The position numbers and the translations under genes were made by a program. Below the pieces are notes generated by a model that did not search any database, was not told where the DNA came from, and saw only the letters and a program-made list of their open reading frames with translations. From assembly GCA_029556615.1 (NCBI GenBank), contig JAKQDD010000086.1, positions 1 through 64,000 of the forward strand: a DNA stretch of 64,000 bases, given 5' to 3'. This DNA is from Verrucomicrobiota bacterium (lineage in GTDB: Bacteria > Verrucomicrobiota > Verrucomicrobiia > Limisphaerales > J093). Positions 54,846-63,001 of this stretch are shown here, one piece after another. Position 1 is the stretch's first letter; every line of letters starts with the position of its first letter.

Positions 54846-57233
54846 ATGAAATCGAACACACGTCTCGCCGCCCTTGGCCTCGCGTTGGGCGCGGCCTTCG
54901 CGCCCATCGCAGGGGCGCAAGAAGTCCTGCCCTTTCCGCCCAAACCCTCGGGCAGCATCGCCGGACGCACCATACAGGAATCGGTCTACAGCCCGATTCC
55001 CGCGGTGAGCCGCCTGCCCAAGGACGCGCCGAACGTCATCATCTTCCTCGTGGATGATTCCGGCCCGGGCTTGCCCAGCACCCTGGGCGGTGAAATCCAC
55101 ACGCCCACGATGGACCGGTTGATGAAACAGGGCATCGGCTACAACCGCTTTCACACGACGGCGATGTGCTCGCCCACGCGCGGCTCGTTGCTGACGGGGC
55201 GCAATCATCATCGCATCGGCGCGGGCCAGATCGCCGAGCTGGCGAACGATTGGGATGGCTACTCCGGCACGCAGCCCAAGAGCAGCGCCATGGTCGGCGA
55301 GGTTCTCAAGAGCTACGGCTACCACACCGGTGCCTGGGGCAAATGGCACAACACGCCCGCCGAACAAACCACCGCGGCCGGTCCGTTCGACTACTGGCCG
55401 ACGGGGTACGGATTCGAGTACTTCTACGGCTTCCTCGCGGGCGAGGCGTCGCAGTACGACCCGCACCTCGTGCGCAACACCACCGTGGTGCATCCCAACA
55501 CACCCAGGAACGGCCGGCCCTACCATCTCACCGAGGACCTCGCCGACGATGCGATCACGTGGTTAAGGCAGCACAAGGCGTTCACGCCGGACAAGCCCTT
55601 CTTCATGTACTGGGCCTCCGGCGCCATCCACGGCCCTCATCAGGTTGCCAAGGCGTGGGCCGACAAATACCAAGGCAAGTTCGACGACGGCTGGGACAAG
55701 TATCGCGAACGCGTCTTCAAGCGCGCCAAAGAAAAGGGCTGGATTCCCCAAAATGCGCAGCTCACGCCCCGGCCCGACACGCTGGCCGCGTGGGACAGCA
55801 TTCCGGAAGCGGAGAAGCCCTTTCAGCGCAGGCTGATGGAGGTGGCTGCCGGCTTCACCGAGCATGTGGACACCTACATCGGCAGGGTCGTGGACGAAGT
55901 GGAGCGCCTCGGCTACGGCGACAACACGCTGATCTTCTACATCTGGGGCGATAACGGCTCCTCGGCGGAAGGTCAGAACGGCACCATCAGCGAACTCCTC
56001 GCCCAGAATGCCATCCCCACCACCATTCCGATGCACCTCAAGGCGCTGGACGAACTCGGTGGACTGGACGTGCTCGGCTCGCCCAAGACCGAGAACCAGT
56101 ACCACGCCGGCTGGGCGTGGGCCGGCAGCACGCCCTACAAGTCCACCAAACTGGTCGCGGCCCACTTCGGCGGCACGCGCAATCCATTGATTGTCCGCTG
56201 GCCCGCGAGGATCAAGGCCGACCCCACGCCGCGCGCACAGTTCCTGCATTGCATCGACGTCGTGCCGACCATCTACGACGTCGCCGGCATCAAGCCACCG
56301 AGCGTGGTCAACGGCATCCCGCAGGACCCGTTTGATGGCGTCAGCTTCGCCAGCACCTTCAACAACGCCAAGGCCAAGGAAGTCCGGCACACGCAATACT
56401 TCGAAATCATGGGCAGCCGCGGCATTTATCAGGACGGCTGGTTTGCCGGCGCTTTCGGTCCGCGCACGCCCTGGCTCCCGGGTCTCCCCAAGGGTTTCTT
56501 CGATGAGAAGGGCCAGGTCGCCTGGTCGCCTGACAAAGACCAGTGGGAACTCTACAACCTGAACGAAGACTGGTCGCAAGCCCACGACCTCGCGGACACC
56601 ATGCCCGAGAAACTCGCCCAGATGAAAGAGACCTTCATCATGGAATTCGCCAAGAATAAAGGCTTCCCTGTCGGTGGTGGCCTGTTCATCCCCGTGATGC
56701 GTCCCGACCTGAAGATCTCTAAGCCCCACACGGAGTGGACCTTCTCCGGCGACATCAACCGCATGCCGGAGTTCGCCGCCCCCGCGCTGGGCAACAAGGA
56801 AAACGTCGTCACGATCGACGCCGAGATTCCCGCCAACGCCAACGGTTGCCTTTACAAGCTGGGGGCGTTCGCCGGTGGTTTGACGTGCTACGTCAAGGAC
56901 GGCGTGCTCTCGTACGAATACAACCTGTTCGAGATCCAGCGGACGCAGATCAAGGCCAAGGAGAAGCTGCCCGTTGGCAAAGCCAAGATCGAAGTCATCA
57001 CCACGTATGCCATCAAGAAACCCGCCGGCCCCCTCGACATCACCCTCAAGGTGAACGGCCAGGAAGTCGCCAGGGGCACTGTGCCCGTGAGCGCACCGCT
57101 GCTCTTCACCGCCAACGACTGTCTCGACATCGGCATCGCTTTGGGCTCACCGGTGTCGCTCGACTACTTCGACCAGGCGCCGTTCAAGTTCAACGGGACC
57201 ATTGAACAAGTGCACGTGAAATACACCCGGTAA
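54846..57233 (+). CDS. Secreted arylsulfatase with canonical formylglycine motif
   Basis: 795 residues, signal peptide 1-24. Metal-binding IIFLVDDSGPG (D70, D71), formylglycine motif C108-S-P-T-R with SLLTGRNHH following, and GDNGSSAEG metal site. The C-terminal beta region (about 620-795) is typical of the large arylsulfatase group (AtsA/PAS-type length). Unlike the sulfatase at 17966, this one should be fully active after maturation. An ATG at 54810 would start without a signal peptide. It lies directly after the two-component genes and before an outer-membrane protein. Confidence 0.93.
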   Translation: MKSNTRLAALGLALGAAFAPIAGAQEVLPFPPKPSGSIAGRTIQESVYSPIPAVSRLPKDAPNVIIFLVDDSGPGLPSTLGGEIHTPTMDRLMKQGIGYNRFHTTAMCSPTRGSLLTGRNHHRIGAGQIAELANDWDGYSGTQPKSSAMVGEVLKSYGYHTGAWGKWHNTPAEQTTAAGPFDYWPTGYGFEYFYGFLAGEASQYDPHLVRNTTVVHPNTPRNGRPYHLTEDLADDAITWLRQHKAFTPDKPFFMYWASGAIHGPHQVAKAWADKYQGKFDDGWDKYRERVFKRAKEKGWIPQNAQLTPRPDTLAAWDSIPEAEKPFQRRLMEVAAGFTEHVDTYIGRVVDEVERLGYGDNTLIFYIWGDNGSSAEGQNGTISELLAQNAIPTTIPMHLKALDELGGLDVLGSPKTENQYHAGWAWAGSTPYKSTKLVAAHFGGTRNPLIVRWPARIKADPTPRAQFLHCIDVVPTIYDVAGIKPPSVVNGIPQDPFDGVSFASTFNNAKAKEVRHTQYFEIMGSRGIYQDGWFAGAFGPRTPWLPGLPKGFFDEKGQVAWSPDKDQWELYNLNEDWSQAHDLADTMPEKLAQMKETFIMEFAKNKGFPVGGGLFIPVMRPDLKISKPHTEWTFSGDINRMPEFAAPALGNKENVVTIDAEIPANANGCLYKLGAFAGGLTCYVKDGVLSYEYNLFEIQRTQIKAKEKLPVGKAKIEVITTYAIKKPAGPLDITLKVNGQEVARGTVPVSAPLLFTANDCLDIGIALGSPVSLDYFDQAPFKFNGTIEQVHVKYTR

Positions 57234-57500
57234 TCCCCCGGTGCGTTCGTGAGCCGCGCGGAGCCGTCCCGGCTCGCGGACTCGCGACCGGGCGCCCTGA
57301 GCTGCACCCAAGCAACGACCCTGATGACCCCGTGGTTCGTCCCCGCTCGCGGCGCCGACGTTCGCCGCCTCCGACGCCTCGCTGCAGCCCGGGTTCGACA
57401 AGACGTGGAACCCCGGCGCGATCGAGTCGGCGAAGTGAATCGGGTGCGCCTGCGAATTCGCGGTTGAAACGAGGCCTTGCGAAACGAACCCAAACAAGCG
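57234..57500. other. Intergenic gap with a possible coding remnant
   Basis: About 270 bases between arylsulfatase and the outer-membrane protein. One plus frame ending at about 57437 reads TFAASDASLQPGFDKTW then NPGAIESAK and a stop, which looks like a normal protein C-terminus with no matching start, possibly a decayed gene. The family could not be identified. Confidence 0.35.
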
Positions 57501-58319
57501 ATGAGCAACGCGATGCAACCGACACTCAACAACGGCACGACAAAGGACGTGTCGTTTCCCACCCCGATCAAGCATCCCTCCGGGGCCGTCCTGGAGGGAA
57601 TCCCGCTCCTGTTCCTCCTCACCCTCACGGCTGCGCTGCTGATCCCGCGCTTGCGCGCCGAGGAAGGCAAACGCTGGACCGTCGACGCCACACTGTACGG
57701 CCTCGCCGCCGGCTTGTCGGGCGACGTGACCATCAAAGGCTTCGACGCCCCCTTGGATGTTGGCTTCGACCAGATCTGGGACAACCTCGAGCTTGGCGCC
57801 ATGGGCAAGGTGCGCGTGGGCTATGACCGGTGGGCGCTGACCACCGACGTCATTTACATGGGGCTTCAGGCTTCCCAAGGCCCCCTCACCGCGGCACTGG
57901 ACCAGTGGGTGGTGGAGCCGTCCTTGAGCTATCGCGTCTGCAAGGGGTTCGAGCTGTTAGCCGGTGCGCGCTACTACAACCTCAGCGGCGAACTCCGCGG
58001 GCCGGGTCTCCTGCCCGCACCCAGAATGCTTGCCGGCACGCAGGACTGGTGGGACCCGATCGTGGGCGCCAACGTGACCCTGCCCTTGGGAAGGCGATTC
58101 AGCTTCAACCTGCGAGGCGACGTGGGTGGTTTTGGAGCGGGCTCGGATTTGACATGGCAGGCATTCCCCTGGTTCGGCTGGCACATCTCGAAGTCCTTCT
58201 CGCTGCAGGCCGGCTACCGGTGGGTTTACACCGATTATGAAACGGGCAGCGGCCCCAGCCGGTTCCGATACGACGTGCTCACTCAAGGCCCGCAGGTCGG
58301 CTTCGCGCTGAGTTTCTGA
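57501..58319 (+). CDS. Outer-membrane beta-barrel protein
   Basis: 272 residues from ATG 57501. A hydrophobic leader around LLFLLTLTAALLIP, then repeated amphipathic strands with aromatic ends (GKVRVGYDRWALTTDVIYMGL, FELLAGARYYNLSG, SFSLQAGYRWVYTDYE) and a terminal F (VGFALSF), the usual barrel-insertion signal. A porin or OmpW/OmpA-like barrel; solute unknown. Its position after the arylsulfatase suggests uptake or sensing of products. Repeat B5 starts 8 bases after its stop. Confidence 0.8.
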   Translation: MSNAMQPTLNNGTTKDVSFPTPIKHPSGAVLEGIPLLFLLTLTAALLIPRLRAEEGKRWTVDATLYGLAAGLSGDVTIKGFDAPLDVGFDQIWDNLELGAMGKVRVGYDRWALTTDVIYMGLQASQGPLTAALDQWVVEPSLSYRVCKGFELLAGARYYNLSGELRGPGLLPAPRMLAGTQDWWDPIVGANVTLPLGRRFSFNLRGDVGGFGAGSDLTWQAFPWFGWHISKSFSLQAGYRWVYTDYETGSGPSRFRYDVLTQGPQVGFALSF

Positions 58320-58327
58320 TTTCCCTG

Positions 58328-58506
58328 GCGAGGCGCCGCCTCAGACCGATGAAGCATGCAGTCCAAAGGAACCGTGGGGGGGCAGCGGGGCACCCTGCCT
58401 CCGCGCCTCGCTCATCCAGAGTCCTCGACGGAACGTGGGGAGGCCTGGAACGGCGGGGGCCGAACTTGACCTGTTGACCCCACATTCCACAAGTCAAGGA
58501 CTCTGG
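58328..58506 (+). repeat. Dispersed repeat family B, copy B5
   Basis: GCGAGGCGCCGCCTCAGACC at the left and CAAGTCAAGGACTCTGG at the right, with both modules. One base of the right inverted repeat differs (TCAAGG for TCGAGG), leaving a mismatched stem. It starts 8 bases after the outer-membrane gene stop. Confidence 0.86.
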
Positions 58507-58532
58507 TCTGCCGCTTTCTCTGAACCCGGCCG

Positions 58533-59086
58533 ATGGCGGCCAACCGCCGCATGCAAGCGACGCTGATCGGGCTGCTGTTAACCGCTCAGTGCTGCGGCGC
58601 TGAACCGGTCGGCCCCCGCTAGGCCATCGTCACCACCAACTACGTCGTCGTCACGAACGTCGTTCTCGTCACGAACTACGTTGGCATCTCCAGTCTCCCA
58701 GCCGCCCCTGATGCACCCGCTGCAACGCCCCAGGCCTCCCGCGCGCGCCAGGCTCAGGGTTGCCCGACCTGAGTTGGGTGCCACCGGAAAACCGTGTTGA
58801 CTGGATTCAGTTGAAATCCGGCGAGTGGCTCAAGGGCAGGATCAAGGCCATGCAGGAGCGCAGGCTCGAGTTCGACAGCGAGAAGCTCGACGGTTTGACG
58901 TTTGATTGGAAAGATGTCCGTCAGGTCCGTTCCCCGCGATTCCTTGAAGTCCTGTTCGTTGACGGCGAACGAATCTCGGGCCCCGTCCGCATCACGCCGG
59001 ACCAGGTCACGGTGACCGGCGCGGACGGCAGCCAACCCAAGCCGGATGATTTCCGGCTTGTCGTCGGCCTTGGCCTCGACTTCTGA
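58533..59086 (+). pseudogene. DUF481-type outer-membrane protein remnant with in-frame stop and frameshift
   Basis: ATG at 58533 opens a leader (TLIGLLLTAQCCGAE), which stops at TAG 58620. Beyond the stop the same frame continues TNYVVVTNVVLVTNYVG, a Thr-Asn-Tyr-Val tandem typical of this family. It then breaks near 58750, and another frame carries LSWVPPENRVDWIQLKSGEW, LKGRIKAM, LTFDWKDVRQVRSPR and ISGPVRITPD, the N-terminal domain I associate with DUF481 outer-membrane proteins. The barrel itself is absent. Three lesions mark it as a pseudogene. Confidence 0.6.
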
Positions 59087-59180
59087 GTCTCGCCCCGCCG
59101 GAGTGTCCGCAGTGCAGGTGGGTGGGGCGAGCATCCCCGCGACCGGCGCATCCGTTCTGGGTGGAACTGCCGCCGGGCCG

Positions 59181-61988
59181 CTACTCCGTGACTGTCATCC
59201 GGTGCAGCGTCGCGGCGTCCTGGTACTCGTCATCCTGGCTGGCGAGCACCGCATCGAGGATCTTCGGCGCGTCCGGGGCCGCGGCCAGCCAGCGGGCGGT
59301 GGTCGCCGGCTCCCGCAGCGAGCGGAGCGGGGCGTGGTGGTTCCACACCCTGCCGGTGATATCGGTCTGCCGCGCGGCAACAAGCCAGGTGCCAACCCGC
59401 CCCTTCAGCCGGGCGATCGACTCCGGGTCCGGGGGGCTGTCGCCCAGCATCGCGGTCGCCACGGCCAGCTTCAGGTTCGGCGCCTCCACGGCCTCGAGCC
59501 ACCGGAAGCCCTCGGCGAGATTCCGCGGCGGTTTGCCTGCGCCAACGCGCAGATGCAGGGTCACGCCGCGCGCCGCCGCCTGCGCGGCGAGGTTCTTCAG
59601 AGTGTTCGTGAAGGCCGCGCGCGCCTGTTCCCCGGTGAGGTTGTTCTCGGGATCCCGGTGCAGTGAGAACACCAAATCCCTGCTGCCCACGAGTTCCATC
59701 TTGGTCAGGACATCATCCCAGACGGCCAGGCTGGCGGCGTAATCGGCAGGCACGTTATCGAGCAACCGGAGCGTCGGGTAGAGATTCAGGCCCGAGCTCA
59801 GGTCCACGATGAGGCGCACGCCCTGCCGCTGGAGCCAGCGGGCTTCCTGGTGCAGCGCCGCCTTCTCGCGCTCGTGCACGAGGCGCCAATCGACGCAGAC
59901 ACCGTCAAAATGCTCGAAGAACGTCGGCCGCGCGAGGATCTCCTCCTTGATCGAGGCCGCGCGGCGCAGGGTCAGGAGGCAACCGCGCGGACGCGGCGGC
60001 GGATTGACGTGCGGAATCTCCTCGACGCCGGTCTCCTGGACTTTCACCGCGAAGAGGCGCACGTCGCCGCCTGCGATTCTGCCCTCGCCGCTTGTTCCCA
60101 GCGTTGCGGCGTCCACCCCGAGGGGCGTCTGGCCGACCGCCCCCTTTTCCGATGGGTCCAGCGGCAGCTCGCGGAGGGATTCGATGGGGCCGCAGAGCGA
60201 CTCGAGGCGAAACGGTTGTTCGCGCCAGGTGTTGTTCGCGAGGCCGAGGGTGTAGGCGCCGGCCTGTTTGCGGCAGGTGATGAGGCTCAGCCCTTCGCCG
60301 TGCAGGGCAAAGAGCTGCTGCGAGCGGAAGATCTGTTGCAGCCGGCTTCGGACCTTGGCGTCGAGCGCGTAAGGCCTGGGCAGCGGCTTGTCGATTTCGC
60401 TGCGCACCGCCGGATCCGGCAGCGGTTGGGGGCTCACCCCGAACGGACTGGTGAACAGCGTCACGTCTCCCCGGCCGCAGGGAACCGTCGTGTCGGCCGC
60501 CTCGGTCCGGCCTGCCAGACCGCCGGGCAGTCGGGCCAGGTTGCCGGCCGTGATCAGCACGTGCCCGCCGCGTTCGACGTAGGACTGGAGCTTGTCGCGC
60601 ACCTCGCGGCCTCCCCGGAGTTCGCCCGCCACGACGACCACCGGGTAACGTTCCAACACCCAGAGCGGCGCGTCGCTCAACAGACAATCCGCAAGATCGC
60701 CGAAGGGCGTCGGCGCGATGAAGCCGGATTCATCGCGGAAGTACGACGAATCCTGATAGCCGGGGTAAAGCAGGTCGAGCACCGCCTCGGTCAGGTAATC
60801 GCCCGGTTCGTAAGGCAGGTTGCCCCAAACCTGATAGACATCGGACCGGTAGAGATGGCGGGGAGCCGCCCAGCCGGAATGGAAATCCAGCAGCAGAGCC
60901 ACTGGCGTGTGCATGACCCCGGGCTGGCCGTGCTCGCAGACCCAGCGCTGGGCGGACTGCTGGATCCGGCCGATGGGCGACAGCGTGTCGCCGTCGAACC
61001 ATCCATTCTCGAACCCGACCGCCACGCAGTTGTAGAGAATGTGCGAATAAAGCAGGCGCTTCATCAGGCTCAGGCTCGTGCCATGGGTCGGACCGTGCGT
61101 ATCGCCGCCGCTGCCGCCCGAGGAACCGTAGGTCTTGTAGCCCCAGCGATTGAAGATCGAGGCATTGCCGAACCACGGCACGCCGTATTGCTTGCCCGCA
61201 CCGCGGATGAACGCGTAATAGACCTGGTTGTTCGGCAACGCCTGCGCCGTCTCCGCTCCGATGAGCGTGTAGGTTCCCTCTTTCAGGAAGTAATGCCCGA
61301 AGTTCAGCGACACCAAGGTCGCGTGCTTGTGACCGAGATCGTCGCCCATCCGCTCGAAGTGCCGTTGGAAGTTCAGGTACTGTTCGACGCGGCCGGCCGA
61401 TGCGGGGGTCATCTGGTCCGCGTAGCCGCCGATGTAACGCCCGTCCTGCTCGCCGATGTCCGTGCCCAGCCAGCGTTCACCGAGCTTGGATTCGAGGGTG
61501 GCCAACGCGCCCGCGGGCGGCAGGAACTGCTGCCAATAGCCGCCCGGGCCCGACCCCGGCACGTAGCCCCAGATGTCGAAGAGGTAGAGGTCGCGCCGCT
61601 TGATCTCGTCAGCGAGGTCTCCCAGGTTCTGCGCGAACAGCACGTCGTACGAGGGCCAGATGACGTCGCCCAGCCCGTGGGTGCGCGTGAACCTCTCGAG
61701 TTCCTCGGCAAACCCGACCAGCTGCCCGTCCTTCATGCCGAAGCCCCGCAGGCAGGTGAATTGCGTGCGGTTCTTGAACGTCGTCCACGTCGGCGGCTTG
61801 ACCGCGCGTCGGTCGTAGTCCGGATGCCCGGCCGGGTCGAGCTCGTGGGAATAGACCCGGCGCGGCGCCCCGGGCTCCGCGCCCAGCGCGCCGCCTCCCA
61901 GCGCCAGCGCCAGGCATAAGAGGCCCGCGGCTTGTGTCGGCAGGAAACGCGTTCGCATCGGTCTCAGCGAAGAAAGGGTCCATTTCAT
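59181..61988 (-). CDS. Large secreted protein of unknown function
   Basis: 935 residues with a signal peptide (MRTRFLPTQAAGLLCLALAL begins at 61958; the ATG at 61988 adds ten residues). I do not recognise the family. The N-terminal ~450 residues (VYSHELDPAGHPDYD, RGFGMKDGQLVGF, YQVWGNLPYEPGDYLTEA) look like a glycan-enzyme TIM barrel. A central segment (YPVVVVAGELRGGREV, YVERGGHVLITAGN) resembles a ThuA/glutamine-amidotransferase-like domain. The last ~220 residues (GVCVDWRLVHER, VTLHLRVGAGKP) read like a second TIM barrel. A carbohydrate-active enzyme is likely, perhaps for marine glycans. It lies 39 bases downstream of oxyR on the same strand. Confidence 0.65.
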   Translation of the reverse strand: MKWTLSSLRPMRTRFLPTQAAGLLCLALALGGGALGAEPGAPRRVYSHELDPAGHPDYDRRAVKPPTWTTFKNRTQFTCLRGFGMKDGQLVGFAEELERFTRTHGLGDVIWPSYDVLFAQNLGDLADEIKRRDLYLFDIWGYVPGSGPGGYWQQFLPPAGALATLESKLGERWLGTDIGEQDGRYIGGYADQMTPASAGRVEQYLNFQRHFERMGDDLGHKHATLVSLNFGHYFLKEGTYTLIGAETAQALPNNQVYYAFIRGAGKQYGVPWFGNASIFNRWGYKTYGSSGGSGGDTHGPTHGTSLSLMKRLLYSHILYNCVAVGFENGWFDGDTLSPIGRIQQSAQRWVCEHGQPGVMHTPVALLLDFHSGWAAPRHLYRSDVYQVWGNLPYEPGDYLTEAVLDLLYPGYQDSSYFRDESGFIAPTPFGDLADCLLSDAPLWVLERYPVVVVAGELRGGREVRDKLQSYVERGGHVLITAGNLARLPGGLAGRTEAADTTVPCGRGDVTLFTSPFGVSPQPLPDPAVRSEIDKPLPRPYALDAKVRSRLQQIFRSQQLFALHGEGLSLITCRKQAGAYTLGLANNTWREQPFRLESLCGPIESLRELPLDPSEKGAVGQTPLGVDAATLGTSGEGRIAGGDVRLFAVKVQETGVEEIPHVNPPPRPRGCLLTLRRAASIKEEILARPTFFEHFDGVCVDWRLVHEREKAALHQEARWLQRQGVRLIVDLSSGLNLYPTLRLLDNVPADYAASLAVWDDVLTKMELVGSRDLVFSLHRDPENNLTGEQARAAFTNTLKNLAAQAAARGVTLHLRVGAGKPPRNLAEGFRWLEAVEAPNLKLAVATAMLGDSPPDPESIARLKGRVGTWLVAARQTDITGRVWNHHAPLRSLREPATTARWLAAAPDAPKILDAVLASQDDEYQDAATLHRMTVTE

Positions 61989-62026
61989 AATGCAGGGTTC
62001 GAGAGCATGCGGATCAGCCTTCATCC

Positions 62027-62914
62027 CTACGCTGCGGCGGCGGTCGTCCGGAGGTGCTCGATGAAGGCGCGGGCGGCGCGCCCCGGGGGTCGCTCCTTCA
62101 GCCAGAGGAGCGCGACGGTGCGCCGGGGCGTGGGCGGGCTGAGGGAGCGATACCGCGGCTGGAGCGCCGACCGTTCCTGGCAGGCCGTCGCCGGGATCAG
62201 GGAGATGCCCATGCCGGCTTGCACCAGGGCGCGGAGGGTCTCGATTTGCGCGCTGCGACAGAGGACGTTGGGATGGAAATCGCGCCGGGTGCAGAAATCG
62301 AGGACCTGATCGCCGAGGCAGTGGCCCTCTTTCATCAGGATGAACCGTTCCGACTCGAGGTCGGCCATGTGGATGGCAGGCTTTCGCACCAGCCGATGGC
62401 GCGGGGGAAGCGCCACGAGCAACTCCTCCGTGAAAAGCGTCTCCGTCTGCATTCGCGGGTCGTGGATCGGCAGGCTGGCGATGGCCAGATCCAAGGCGCA
62501 CGCCGCCAGCAGGCCGACCAACTGGGTCGTGACATCCTCCTGCACGACGATGCCGACGCCGGGGAAGGCCCGGCTGAACCCCGGAAGCACCCGCGGGAGC
62601 AGATACGGCGCGATGGTCGGCAGCACGCCCACCGTCACCAGGCCGCGCCTCAGGACGCGCCACTCCGTCGCCTCGCGCCCGGCGGCGTCGACTTCGGCCA
62701 GGATCCGGACCGCGCGTTCGCGGAGGGCCTCGCCCGGGGGCGTCAGGCGGGCGCCGCTCTTGAGGCGGTCGAACAGCCGTTCGCCCAGCTCCTCCTCGAG
62801 CTTCCGGATCTGCTGGCTGAGCGAGGGCTGGGAGACGTGGCACTGCGCGGCGGCGCGGGAGAAGTTGCCCGTCCGGGCCACGGCGACGACGTAGCGGAGC
62901 TGGTGCAATTCCAT
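62027..62914 (-). CDS. oxyR: OxyR, peroxide-sensing LysR regulator
   Basis: 295 residues from ATG 62914 (a TTG at 62920 is possible). An N-terminal LysR helix-turn-helix (LHQLRYVVAVARTGNFSRAA, VSQPSLSQQIRKLEEELG). The peroxide switch cysteines fall exactly at C199 and C208 (GHCLGDQVLDFC), as in E. coli OxyR, with the C199 environment HCLxDQ conserved. It should activate katA, which is divergent, through the box at 62913-62949, and repress itself since that box covers its own start. Confidence 0.94.
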   Translation of the reverse strand: MELHQLRYVVAVARTGNFSRAAAQCHVSQPSLSQQIRKLEEELGERLFDRLKSGARLTPPGEALRERAVRILAEVDAAGREATEWRVLRRGLVTVGVLPTIAPYLLPRVLPGFSRAFPGVGIVVQEDVTTQLVGLLAACALDLAIASLPIHDPRMQTETLFTEELLVALPPRHRLVRKPAIHMADLESERFILMKEGHCLGDQVLDFCTRRDFHPNVLCRSAQIETLRALVQAGMGISLIPATACQERSALQPRYRSLSPPTPRRTVALLWLKERPPGRAARAFIEHLRTTAAAA

Positions 62915-62949
62915 AGCCAACGCCTATGGTGAGCTTAGGAAACAGGTAT
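62913..62949. promoter_or_regulatory. OxyR operator between oxyR and katA
   Basis: Four tetranucleotides spaced by seven bases match the OxyR consensus ATAG-N7-CTAT-N7-ATAG-N7-CTAT: ATAG (62913-62916), CTAT (62924-62927), TTAG (62935-62938) and GTAT (62946-62949). The first two are perfect; the last two have one mismatch each. The left half overlaps the oxyR start codon. Confidence 0.8.
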
Positions 62950-63001
62950 TTCAACCTTCACTGTCGAGGGGGTTATGCTGGGCGGAAATCAACGCATTCT
63001 T

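Noticed and set aside
59181-62954. 1257-codon continuous minus frame spanning oxyR and the unknown secreted protein
   Set aside because: The oxyR gene occupies the first part in another frame with perfect LysR/OxyR motifs, and a signal peptide marks the true start near 61988.
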